Below are positions 13,940 through 21,090 of a stretch of DNA of 35,037 nt, one piece after another. Origin of the DNA: Solibacillus merdavium (GTDB lineage Bacteria; Bacillota; Bacilli; Bacillales_A; Planococcaceae). The notes below the pieces were generated by a model that was not told the DNA's origin, did no database searches, and was given only the letters and a program-made list of their open reading frames with translations. Where the stretch lies: positions 1-35,037 of the forward strand of contig NZ_JACSPW010000023.1 in NCBI RefSeq assembly GCF_014836935.1, written 5' to 3'. A program made the position numbers and the translations under genes. Every line of letters starts with the position of its first letter. The stretch's first letter is position 1.

Positions 13940-13972
13940 CAACAACTTCAATTTACAATGTTGCTATTTTTT
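13937..13972 (+). terminator. Terminator after the 36-codon ORF
   Basis: TAGCAAC and GTTGCTA pair around a 16-base AT-rich loop, then six T residues. It lies 24 bases before the next gene and could serve as the platform terminator of the second riboswitch. Confidence 0.65.
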
Positions 13973-13995
13973 CGGGACTATAGGAGGAATATAAT

Positions 13996-14349
13996 ATGCA
14001 ATTGGACAAAGTACTTCAATTTAAGCAATTGATGAATGAAGTAATTTCAACACATCAAACAGAGGCAGATGCAAATACCATTAAAAGCATTAAACAACAA
14101 TTGTTAGCGCAATCACCAAATGATTATAAGGAAATTACAGCTGCCTGTTTTCAAAAGACAACCGACTTTTATATTAACAAACTAAAAGAATTTGTTTTAT
14201 TTAATAATCTGCATGAAGCTACAGAAAGTATAAAAAAATATGCGGAGCAACTAATTAATCAATCTCCACAAGAATATAAAGAGATCAATTATGCATATTT
14301 ACATGTAAAATACGAATTAATTGGTCTAGCCGTTGATAACAGCAAATAA
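13996..14349 (+). CDS. Unknown helical protein with internal repeat, 117 aa
   Basis: Not recognised. ATG follows ATAGGAGGAATATA. The protein is mostly helical, with two related halves: IKSIKQQLLAQSPNDYKEI (about residues 32-50) and IKKYAEQLINQSPQEYKEI (about 76-94). The shared L-x-x-QSP-x-[DE]YKEI core implies duplication of a helix-turn-helix hairpin unit. There is no signal peptide or membrane span. It lies downstream of the second cobalamin riboswitch and the terminator at 13937, so it may be B12-responsive. An open reading frame in another frame begins at its end and looks like a lost C-terminal extension. Confidence 0.6.
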   Translation: MQLDKVLQFKQLMNEVISTHQTEADANTIKSIKQQLLAQSPNDYKEITAACFQKTTDFYINKLKEFVLFNNLHEATESIKKYAEQLINQSPQEYKEINYAYLHVKYELIGLAVDNSK

Positions 14350-14489
14350 AGTTATTAAATGAAAAATGTTTTAAATTGAAGCCTCTGCAAACAATAAAAG
14401 AGAATGGTCATATTATTTATTTTGAATTCTTAATTGATGAACAGCCGCATTACATAGCGGTAGATATTGAAACTATTGATGCTGAATAA
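14340..14489 (+). pseudogene. Frameshifted tail or truncated small ORF
   Basis: An open frame starts just after the preceding gene's last codons and runs to TAA at 14487. It contains KLLNEKCFKLKPLQTIKENG and then HIIYFEFLIDEQPHYIAVDI, which reads like a natural folded protein end. There is no ATG or GTG and no ribosome binding site; only a TTG at 14376. It may be the old C-terminus of the 117-aa protein separated by a frameshift, or a fragment of another gene. Confidence 0.3.
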
Positions 14490-14558
14490 TTGAAATCACC
14501 ATGATCTATTGATAACCAGACGTCAACTATCATCATTTTCATTAAGTAAATAAATTAA

Positions 14559-14593
14559 GGAACAGTCTCTCATTCATTATGTAAGACTGTTCC
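14559..14593 (-). terminator. Convergent terminator by glsA
   Basis: GGAACAGTCT and AGACTGTTCC form a 10-pair stem with a 15-base loop, seven bases past the glutaminase stop. T-rich tracts lie on both sides, better on the plus strand, so it may serve both directions. Confidence 0.65.
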
Positions 14594-14599
14594 TTTTCT

Positions 14600-15520
14600 T
14601 TATAAACAAAACAGGTCGAATTCCTTTGATAACTGTGTTAAAAAGGCAATGCCAGCGACACTATTGCCGACTTGATCGATTGCAGGACCATAAATCCCTA
14701 TTCCAATTGGACCTTGTAGGTGCTCAATTGCCCCATTTTTCACAACTGCGATTATCGCTCCGGACACACCGCTTTTTGCCGGTAACCCAATGAAAGCCGC
14801 GAACTTCCCTGATGCATTGTACATTCCGCAGGTGAACATTAATGCTTTAGCAATATGGATCACTTCTTTACTGCAAGTGGCGGTACTCTTTTCACCATTA
14901 GTCGCAAAATAAAGAGCCATTTTCGCTAAATCCTCTACATTGACCGATATGGAGCAGAGCTGTAAATATACTTGCAATGCTTCCTCTACGTTTGATTTTA
15001 AAAACCCATTTGCCTGCAAAATATAGGCAATCGCGCGGTTATAATCGGCCGCATGATATTCTGATAAATAAACTTCGTTGTCGATGTGTACTTTCTTCCC
15101 TATAATTTGCTCTAAAAATAGAGTTACTGATTTCACCTTTTCGTACATCGTTTCCCCTGGTAATAAAGATGCTACTGTAATTGCACCTGCATTAATCATC
15201 GGGTTAAATGGCTTATTATTGTGACTTTCTAAACGGACGATAGAATCAAAGGAATCACCTGTAGGTTCAACATCAACATAACGCAAAATTTCCTCGATGC
15301 CATGGTGATTCATTGCCACCATAAAACTAAATACCTTTACTACACTTTGAAGCGTAAAAAGTTGTGTACATTCACCAAAATCTATCTTATCTTCCATTGA
15401 TACTAAACTGACAGCAAAAGCATCCGGATTAGCCGTAGCAAGAGCCGGGATATATGTCGCAACCTTACCTTTAGCCGTCATCTGTGCAGCATGTTCATAA
15501 ATTCCCTGTAGTTTTTTCAT
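14600..15520 (-). CDS. glsA: Glutaminase (GlsA type)
   Basis: 306 aa, the usual length of the serine-dependent beta-lactamase-fold glutaminases (B. subtilis YbgJ and YlaM are about 310). It converts glutamine to glutamate and ammonia in the cytosol. The catalytic S-x-x-K tetrad is in FTLQSVVKVFSF near residues 56-66. The NPMINAGAI segment (about 106-114) and the KSGVSGAI segment near 259-266 are family signatures. The ATG at 15520 has only a distant GAGAGGTGGG, so initiation may be weak; no better start exists. It stands alone, convergent with the 117-aa gene. Confidence 0.92.
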   Translation of the reverse strand: MKKLQGIYEHAAQMTAKGKVATYIPALATANPDAFAVSLVSMEDKIDFGECTQLFTLQSVVKVFSFMVAMNHHGIEEILRYVDVEPTGDSFDSIVRLESHNNKPFNPMINAGAITVASLLPGETMYEKVKSVTLFLEQIIGKKVHIDNEVYLSEYHAADYNRAIAYILQANGFLKSNVEEALQVYLQLCSISVNVEDLAKMALYFATNGEKSTATCSKEVIHIAKALMFTCGMYNASGKFAAFIGLPAKSGVSGAIIAVVKNGAIEHLQGPIGIGIYGPAIDQVGNSVAGIAFLTQLSKEFDLFCL

Positions 15521-15671
15521 TTATGGCTACTAGCTACCCACCTCTCAATACTATCTATTACGAATTCTTCCCCATTTTATCCGTTATTATAAAACCTTAA
15601 AAATCAGATTATGGAAACCTTGATTATTCATTAAGCGTCAATTGTTAAAAATAACCAAAGGAGTTCCCACA

Positions 15672-16127
15672 ATGAGTTATATTATGAATTTACGAAAGAA
15701 AGTTGGTACTGCTCCCCTTATTATGGTTGGTGCTTGTGTGCTCATTTTTAATGAACATAAGCAATTACTAATGCAATTAAGGAAAGATAATGGTTGCTGG
15801 GGACTTGCAGGTGGATCGATGGAACTAGGGGAAACATTAGAAGATGTAGCTATGCGTGAAATGTACGAAGAAACTGGGCTTACAGCAAATCGTCTACAAC
15901 AGTTTGGTATATTCTCCGGCAAAGAATTATATTATCAATACCCCCATGGAGATGAAGTATATGTTGTTGCCACAACTTTTATTTGCGACGACTACTACGG
16001 TTCATTGCGTTATGATTCCGATGAAGCGATAGATTTAAAATTCTTTTCTTTGGATGCTTTGCCTGAAAAAATCAGCCCCCCTGACCAAGTAGTAATCCGC
16101 AAATATATAGATGCAAATGTAATATAA
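15672..16127 (+). CDS. NUDIX hydrolase
   Basis: 151 aa from ATG 15672 (AAAGGAG nine bases upstream). The Nudix box G-x5-E-x7-RE-x2-EE-x-G is complete, in GGSMELGETLEDVAMREMYEETGL split around residues 47-70, so it should bind Mg2+ and hydrolyse a nucleoside-diphosphate-linked compound. The N-terminal LRKKVGTAPLIMVGACV is typical of Bacillales enzymes of the YjhB/MutT-like kind. The substrate cannot be told; no partner gene is present. Confidence 0.9.
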   Translation: MSYIMNLRKKVGTAPLIMVGACVLIFNEHKQLLMQLRKDNGCWGLAGGSMELGETLEDVAMREMYEETGLTANRLQQFGIFSGKELYYQYPHGDEVYVVATTFICDDYYGSLRYDSDEAIDLKFFSLDALPEKISPPDQVVIRKYIDANVI

Positions 16128-16151
16128 TGCTTATCAGCTTGTTTTCTTGAA

Positions 16152-16187
16152 TTTCAAAAGGCTACTGAAATTTCCATTCAATAGCCT
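16152..16187 (-). terminator. Terminator of the rsbQ/GGDEF operon
   Basis: Minus strand AGGCTATTG and CAGTAGCCT (one G-T pair) with an 11-base loop, then TTTTGAAATT. It separates this operon from the convergent NUDIX gene. Confidence 0.6.
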
Positions 16188-16201
16188 CTTCTATGTTGAT
16201 A

Positions 16202-17182
16202 TTATGTCATCAATTCATATTGTGTAGCGTGGTTCCGTCCATTCCGCTTCGTTGCGTAAAGCGCCTCGTCTGCATGTTCAAAAATGGATTTTTCTGTATC
16301 CCCTTCTTTAAACGTAGCACACCCTATACTTACCGTCATTCTTCCTATTGTCGGCCAAATCGTTTGCTCAATCTTTATATTTAGATTTTGTGCAATTTGA
16401 ATTGCTTCATCTTCAGCGGTTTCGCCTAATAGTAAAACAAATTCTTCCCCACCAAATCTTGCGGCGGTATCATTTTCACGTGCCGCAGTATTTAAAATCA
16501 GCGCCAATTGAGCCAATACTAAATCTCCAACTGCATGCCCGTATGTATCATTTACTTGTTTAAAATGGTCAATATCCAGGACGAGTAATGAAAAAGGAAC
16601 ACCTTCCTGATTATATTTTATTACATGATGAGTAAGCTGTTGCTGGAACCAACGCCGATTTGCAATTCCTGTTAAGTTATCTGTATTTGAAATTTCCTTA
16701 AGCTCTTCATTTATACAAATTAGTTGTTCTTGTTTTTTTTCAATTTCTTTGTTAATTCGGTGAAGATCCTCAAATGCTATAGTTTTTTCTTTATATGCCT
16801 CTTCCAACAGTTTCTTTGCATGACGAACTTCACGCTCATAGTCAATTCTTTTTTTCATTGACATAAAAACAAAAGACACGAATACTTCTTCTTCCGATTG
16901 AAGTTGCTTTACATTAACTAAACACGGAATCGTTTGCCCTTCTGTATTTTGTACATGAATAAACAACTCATCGACCAAACGATAAATCGACATATTCGGA
17001 TATAGATAGGAATGAAAAATTAATTTACTACTTGAAGAAAATAATTTTTCAATATGTTTTCCGATTAGATCTTCCCGTTTGAAATTTGTCCACACTAAAA
17101 ATGTTTCATTTACATTTATAATTGTATACTGCATATCGGTTTCTATATATCCACAAGGTAATTGAGATAATCGACTATCCAT
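16202..17182 (-). CDS. PAS-GGDEF diguanylate cyclase
   Basis: 326 aa: an N-terminal PAS domain (about residues 5-110, starting LPCGYIETD), a coiled coil (about 112-163, Glu/Lys-rich), and a GGDEF domain (165-325). The signature is GGEEF at 244-248, an active form, and the inhibitory I-site REND (R235-D238) sits exactly five residues before it. It should make c-di-GMP with product inhibition. The upstream gene, 13 bases away, is an RsbQ-type hydrolase. In B. subtilis RsbQ acts through the PAS domain of RsbP; here that PAS-plus-coiled-coil input appears joined to a cyclase. AGGGGAG precedes the ATG. Confidence 0.9.
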   Translation of the reverse strand: MDSRLSQLPCGYIETDMQYTIINVNETFLVWTNFKREDLIGKHIEKLFSSSSKLIFHSYLYPNMSIYRLVDELFIHVQNTEGQTIPCLVNVKQLQSEEEVFVSFVFMSMKKRIDYEREVRHAKKLLEEAYKEKTIAFEDLHRINKEIEKKQEQLICINEELKEISNTDNLTGIANRRWFQQQLTHHVIKYNQEGVPFSLLVLDIDHFKQVNDTYGHAVGDLVLAQLALILNTAARENDTAARFGGEEFVLLLGETAEDEAIQIAQNLNIKIEQTIWPTIGRMTVSIGCATFKEGDTEKSIFEHADEALYATKRNGRNHATQYELMT

Positions 17183-17195
17183 TTATATTTCTCCC

Positions 17196-17999
17196 CTATC
17201 CTCGCTTTAAATATTGTAAAATGATTTCTGCAGTTAAATTTGGAGCACTTAAATGCGGGTAATGGCCTCTTGTATTTAAAATAACTAATTCACTATCCAA
17301 TATATGTTCATTTAAATAGTCCCCTACTTCAATTGGGACAATGCTGTCATTCGCACATTGCAAGATTAATGTGGGAAGCTGCAACTCACCTAATCGTTGA
17401 CGATAGTCACTAAAGAAAGTTACTTCAGCGAACTGTCGTGCAATACTAGGATTGGTCGAAACAAAAGTTCTTTCAAGTGTTTTGGTTAAAATTGAGTCAC
17501 TGGATTGATCCATTGCCAAAGGTGCCATATAGCTTGCCCAGCCTTCAAAATTCATTTCCATCGTTTCCAGTAGCTCTTCAATTTCGTTGCGGCTGAAGCC
17601 CCCTGTATAGCTTCCTTCATTTAAATAGCAAGGAGATGGTCCGATCATAATTAATTTTGAAAAGTATTGTGGTCTTTTAATTGCTGCAAGCATACCAATC
17701 ATCGAACTTACGGAATGTCCAATAAAAATAACATTTTCAAGTTGATATGCTTCAATGACATCGATGACATCTTGTGCATAACCATCCAAACTATTGTATT
17801 TTATAGAATCGTACGCCAAAATATCAGATTTCCCAGCACCAACATAATCAAATAAAATAATTTTATATGCTTCCTCCAAGTAAGTCGTTAAAGAATGCCA
17901 TAAAGTTTGATCGCACCCGAATCCATGGCCAAATAATAACACTTGCTCGCCTTTCCCAATCACTGTTACATTATTTCTCTCTGCAATATTGATTTTCAT
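17196..17999 (-). CDS. rsbQ: RsbQ-like alpha/beta hydrolase
   Basis: 267 aa, very close in pattern to B. subtilis RsbQ: HGFGCDQTLW (about 25-34), ILFDYVGAGKSD, LDGYAQDVIDV, GHSVSSMIGMLA with nucleophile S96, MIGPSPCYLN, LILQCANDSIVP with D218, and TRGHYPHLS with H246. RsbQ makes or delivers a hydrophobic signal to the PAS domain of its partner; in B. subtilis this activates the RsbP phosphatase of the general stress pathway. There is no RsbP here; the gene instead heads an operon with a PAS-GGDEF protein. GAGGT precedes the ATG. Confidence 0.88.
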   Translation of the reverse strand: MKINIAERNNVTVIGKGEQVLLFGHGFGCDQTLWHSLTTYLEEAYKIILFDYVGAGKSDILAYDSIKYNSLDGYAQDVIDVIEAYQLENVIFIGHSVSSMIGMLAAIKRPQYFSKLIMIGPSPCYLNEGSYTGGFSRNEIEELLETMEMNFEGWASYMAPLAMDQSSDSILTKTLERTFVSTNPSIARQFAEVTFFSDYRQRLGELQLPTLILQCANDSIVPIEVGDYLNEHILDSELVILNTRGHYPHLSAPNLTAEIILQYLKRG

Positions 18000-18073
18000 A
18001 ATGACCTCACTTTTAATTAGTTATTATACTTTTCAATAAGGAATATTTTCCAATAAATTTCTATATTAACAAT

Positions 18074-18106
18074 GAAAAAAGCGCTTTGTCAAGTTGACAT
18101 CGCGCT
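18074..18106 (-). terminator. Terminator of the 26-aa protein gene
   Basis: Minus strand AGCGC, G, TGTCA, AC, TTGACA, A, GCGCT and six T residues. It follows the stop of the small gene by about 35 bases. Confidence 0.8.
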
Positions 18107-18140
18107 GAAAAATTACTATTTTAATAAAAGCTTTTTGGCA

Positions 18141-18221
18141 TTATTTTGCGACATTTTTTAATACAAAGTTACCGATCGATAAATAAACAATAACTGTTGC
18201 TCCCACTATAGCATACAACAT
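18141..18221 (-). CDS. 26-aa single-pass membrane peptide
   Basis: MLYAIVGATVIVYLSIGNFV followed by LKNVAK. One hydrophobic span covers most of the peptide and ends in basic residues, a common form for small membrane regulators. GGCGGTG lies five bases before the ATG, and a strong terminator follows, so the unit looks transcribed. No family is recognised, and no toxin-antitoxin partner is visible. Confidence 0.5.
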   Translation of the reverse strand: MLYAIVGATVIVYLSIGNFVLKNVAK

Positions 18222-18375
18222 TTTAACACCGCCTTAACAGTTGATAATAATTATCAATTTCATTATAAATCGTTTCAATTTTAGCGTCAATGACTTTTCT
18301 TTTGGGTTTTTTGTATACACATACTAAAGTAACGTGATAATATGTAATAAAAGTCATGGTAAAGGGGGAATTCAT

Positions 18376-18837
18376 TTGAGTACTTCTAAGCATATTCAAA
18401 CCATTTTGAATGGTACAATACATTCATTAAAATCTATAATACCTGTGAATATAGATGTAAAATCTCCTTCTATTGCAACAGAACCTTATGAACAAAAAGA
18501 GATGGGTGTACTTATAGGGTTAGTCGGTGATTTAAAAGGTCGCGTAATAATAGATGGATCTCCGGAAATTTTCGGTTCAATTGGCTCAGCGATGTTTGGC
18601 ATGCCTTTAGAAGGTCCCATGTTGGAATCATTTACAGGTGAGCTTGGAAATATGATTGCTGGTAATTTATGTACATATGCAGGACAATATGAATTGGAAC
18701 TCGATATCACACCTCCTACTGTTATGGTAGGTCATACTAAATTATATGGGTTCCAGCAAGCATTTATTATACCCGCAACAATAGAAGGTATTGGAGAAAT
18801 CAATATTCTTTATACAATTGATGTTGAAGAAGAGTAA
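18376..18837 (+). CDS. cheX: CheX-like chemotaxis phosphatase
   Basis: 153 aa from TTG 18376, which has AAAGGGGG at proper distance; the longer frame upstream has no ribosome binding site. The catalytic E-x-x-N helix of the CheC/CheX/FliY family is seen as FTGELGNMIAGN near residues 93-104, with GLVGDLKGRVIIDG before it. CheX removes phosphate from CheY-P. Only one E-x-x-N helix is present, as in CheX rather than CheC. It stands alone between unrelated genes; its terminator overlaps the end of the next convergent gene. Confidence 0.88.
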   Translation: MSTSKHIQTILNGTIHSLKSIIPVNIDVKSPSIATEPYEQKEMGVLIGLVGDLKGRVIIDGSPEIFGSIGSAMFGMPLEGPMLESFTGELGNMIAGNLCTYAGQYELELDITPPTVMVGHTKLYGFQQAFIIPATIEGIGEINILYTIDVEEE

Positions 18838-18847
18838 TATTAATAGG

Positions 18848-18880
18848 CCTATCCACTGAAAAGAGTGGATAGGTTTTTTT
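18848..18880 (+). terminator. Terminator of cheX
   Basis: CCTATCCACT, loop GAAAAG, AGTGGATAGG and seven T residues, a strong rho-independent terminator. Confidence 0.9.
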
Positions 18881-19784
18881 AGATAAATAATACAAACAGA
18901 ACAATATTTGCCATAAATATTCTTTGTATATGATATTTCCAATTTGGCTCTTGTTTTTTTATTAAAATGTGTAAATATACAGTAGCGGACATAAAAAAAG
19001 TAAATATTAATAACAGCGTCAGCAAATGATTTACACCAAGCCACTCATTCATTTTATGGATACAAAAAAATGCAAGTCCTAAACCACTTAAATTAATAAG
19101 CGATGAGTTTTTTTCAATTGTTCCTCTCTTATTTGATTTGATCGCTGCATAAACAAATATTAATAATAAAATTGTCAGCAACCCAATTTTCCAAGGCGGA
19201 AATTCGTTTTTTCCCATATAAATATGCATCCAGTAGAACACAAATTGTTCATGGCTTTGTTGCGCTAATTTAGTTTGCATCATTGTATTCGGATTAACGA
19301 AAAATCCGTCCTCATTTATTTCTTTTAAATATACACTTTCCCCGTTCTCTAATTGAAATAAGTAATTTATTGAGGTAGTATATTTTGTTAAATCCCCATT
19401 AAAAGGTAACCATTCACTATTTTTAAATAACAGCTCAAATTCATTTAATACAGCCGGATCTGTTGTAAATATTTTATCAGTATAAAAGGGTGAAGTTAAG
19501 TTGTACATTCGATCAGCACGTTTACTGTAAAGGTAGTAGGCTTTCGTTACTTCCCCAAGCTCGAAATTTGTTAGTTGCTGCGACTGTATAGATTTTGGGG
19601 ATTCTGTAATTGTTTGAGAAAATACAAATAATAATAATCCAAAGAGCACGAGTGTTACACTGTACGTAAACTTTTGTTTTTTCATGTAATCTTTATTTCG
19701 CTTATTTAATTTTAGAAGTTGGCTATTCTTTGTTTCTTCATCAAGGGTTTTTCTCTCTAATGATCTTAATTTTGAATCAAGCAT
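18879..19784 (-). CDS. Membrane protein paired with an ECF sigma factor
   Basis: 301 aa. Residues 1-38 are charged and cytoplasmic, followed by a TM segment (about 40-58), a roughly 140-residue external region, and four more hydrophobic spans (about 199-218, 233-249, 256-277, 287-301). The ATG overlaps the end of the sigma gene by eight bases, with GGAGGGGAG just upstream, so the two are translationally coupled. That layout is standard for a sigma factor and its anti-sigma factor, but the protein has five spans instead of one and no recognisable zinc anti-sigma motif. Anti-sigma activity is inferred from position only. Confidence 0.65.
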   Translation of the reverse strand: MLDSKLRSLERKTLDEETKNSQLLKLNKRNKDYMKKQKFTYSVTLVLFGLLLFVFSQTITESPKSIQSQQLTNFELGEVTKAYYLYSKRADRMYNLTSPFYTDKIFTTDPAVLNEFELLFKNSEWLPFNGDLTKYTTSINYLFQLENGESVYLKEINEDGFFVNPNTMMQTKLAQQSHEQFVFYWMHIYMGKNEFPPWKIGLLTILLLIFVYAAIKSNKRGTIEKNSSLINLSGLGLAFFCIHKMNEWLGVNHLLTLLLIFTFFMSATVYLHILIKKQEPNWKYHIQRIFMANIVLFVLFI

Positions 19785-20274
19785 CTCGCTCCCCTCCTAG
19801 CAGCTCATTCATTTTTTTCATCCCGCGCTCTGTGGCATTTTTTACTTTTGCTTCATTCCACCCTAATATTTGAGCACTTTCTTTAATGGAAAATTGTTCT
19901 ATTTTCCGTAATACAATTGCTTCACGGTAATGGTGAGGTAACTTTCCTAATGCTTCATAAAGCTCATATTGCTCATTTTTCGCTTCTAGCCATTGTTCTG
20001 GTGAATATGTATAATCGATTTGTTCATGCTCATGTAGAAACGGGATAAATTTCAATAGTCTTTTACGGCGAAAATGGTCATAAACGAGATTGCGCGCTAT
20101 TTTTGAGAGCCATGTTTTTTCGCTTGATTCACCACGAAATTGGGGGTTGCTATTGATTGCCTTTAGAAAGGTTTCCTGTGTTAAATCTTTTGCCAGCTCA
20201 TCATCCCCAACTAAAAAATAAATAAACTGGTAAATGCTATCACTATAAGTGACGTACATGCTTTTAATCGGCAA
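19777..20274 (-). CDS. ECF sigma factor, SigX-like
   Basis: About 165 aa. Region 2 is seen in MYVTYSDSIYQFIYFLVGDD, then ELAKDLTQETFLKA and SSEKTWLSKIARNLVYDHFRR. Region 4 is seen in LPHHYREAIVLRKIEQFSIKESAQILGW and VKNATERGMKKM. The order and many residues match B. subtilis SigX. The start is probably TTG 20274, with AAGGAGGTGG upstream; the GTG at 20328 gives 18 extra residues without a ribosome site. The membrane-protein gene overlaps its end. No clear ECF-type autoregulatory promoter (TGAAAC/CGTC) was found upstream. Confidence 0.88.
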   Translation of the reverse strand: MPIKSMYVTYSDSIYQFIYFLVGDDELAKDLTQETFLKAINSNPQFRGESSEKTWLSKIARNLVYDHFRRKRLLKFIPFLHEHEQIDYTYSPEQWLEAKNEQYELYEALGKLPHHYREAIVLRKIEQFSIKESAQILGWNEAKVKNATERGMKKMNELLGGERDA

Positions 20275-20477
20275 TTCGTTTCCCACCTCCTTAAACATAT
20301 AGACGGATGAAGATTCAATTTGACTCACTTTATTTTAGCAAAAATTCAAAAATTGGGTTCATCACCATAAGTCGGGGATACAAAATTGAAAAAATAAGAT
20401 TAGATTTAGCTAATAAAATCAGTTCTGCTGCACTAGCGGGGTGTTTAATCAAGTGTTTTTGAAGCTTTCGTCCATTG

Positions 20478-20625
20478 ATACTACGTTCCTTCTGGGGTAG
20501 ACTTTCCGAGCGGCGTGGCTCCAAAGCTTTGTGACGAAAGCGTCAGCGACAGGAGCAACCCATTTTCCGCGCACGCTTCATCGCCAAGGAGTCCGTCCCT
20601 ACACTTCGCATAACTCTTTTTCGTT
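20478..20625. repeat. Degenerate Bacillaceae dispersed intergenic repeat
   Basis: A GC-rich patch in AT-rich surroundings contains TTCCTTCTGGGG, TTTCCGAGCGGCG, GACGAAAGCGTCAGCGACAG, TTTTCCGCGCACGC and CGCCAAGGAGTC. It resembles the worn CGCTTTCCGCGG-type intergenic repeats frequent in Bacillaceae. It does not code for a protein I can support, although short frames cross it. Confidence 0.5.
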
Positions 20626-20666
20626 GAAGAAATTATGTTGGGGGCTTCAGGGAGATTGAATTGCGT

Positions 20667-20863
20667 AATAAGGGAAATAGAGGAAGGAATTTCCGTTATT
20701 TCGAAAATAACATAAAAAATAGTGAAAATAAGGGAAGGAATTTCCGTTATTGGCCTAAAAAACATGAAAATTTGGGATTTTATTTAAAATAACGGTAAAA
20801 CGTTCCCTTATTTATCCCAAAATGAGCAAAAACATTTAAATAACGGTAAAATCTTCCCTTATT
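20667..20863. repeat. Four 25-bp near-palindromic repeats, two inverted
   Basis: Units at 20667-20700 (with a 9-bp insertion) and 20727-20751 read AATAAGGGAA..TTCCGTTATT. Units at 20788-20812 and 20839-20863 are the reverse complement in layout, AATAACGGTAAAA..TTCCCTTATT. Starts are 60, 61 and 51 bases apart. Each unit also has palindromic ends (AATAA/TTATT). Outside these repeats the 817-bp gap from 20275 to 21091 holds only the degenerate repeat and a terminator. Confidence 0.75.
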
Positions 20864-21051
20864 AAAAACTAATGCTTTGATGGCGTATTATTTTTTTAGC
20901 AATTGGTTTTATCACTGTCTTGCCGTAGCCCATCAACCAATTAGTGGAATTTTATTAGAAAAGCAATCCCAATTATGATAATGAGCCAAAATTAGTTTAG
21001 ATAGAAAAAACGAAATTCCTCCGTCTTTCTTGATACATTGAGAACTAGAAA

Positions 21052-21083
21052 ACAAAAAACCCGTCCGAATAAACGAACGGGTT
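21052..21083 (-). terminator. Terminator of the ypvA-like helicase gene
   Basis: Minus strand AACCCGTTCG, loop TTTATT, CGGACGGGTT, then TTTT, directly after the stop codon. Confidence 0.88.
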
Positions 21084-21090
21084 AAAAACA

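Noticed and set aside
18223-18357. Minus-strand frame ending KRKVIDAKIETIYNEIDNYYQLLRRC just before the 26-aa peptide gene
   Set aside because: Protein-like charge pattern, but no ribosome binding site before any start and it overlaps the cheX leader; not called as a gene.
20481-20765. 94-aa minus-strand frame across the repeat region
   Set aside because: It is made of the dispersed repeat and the 25-bp elements, has no ribosome binding site and no family resemblance.
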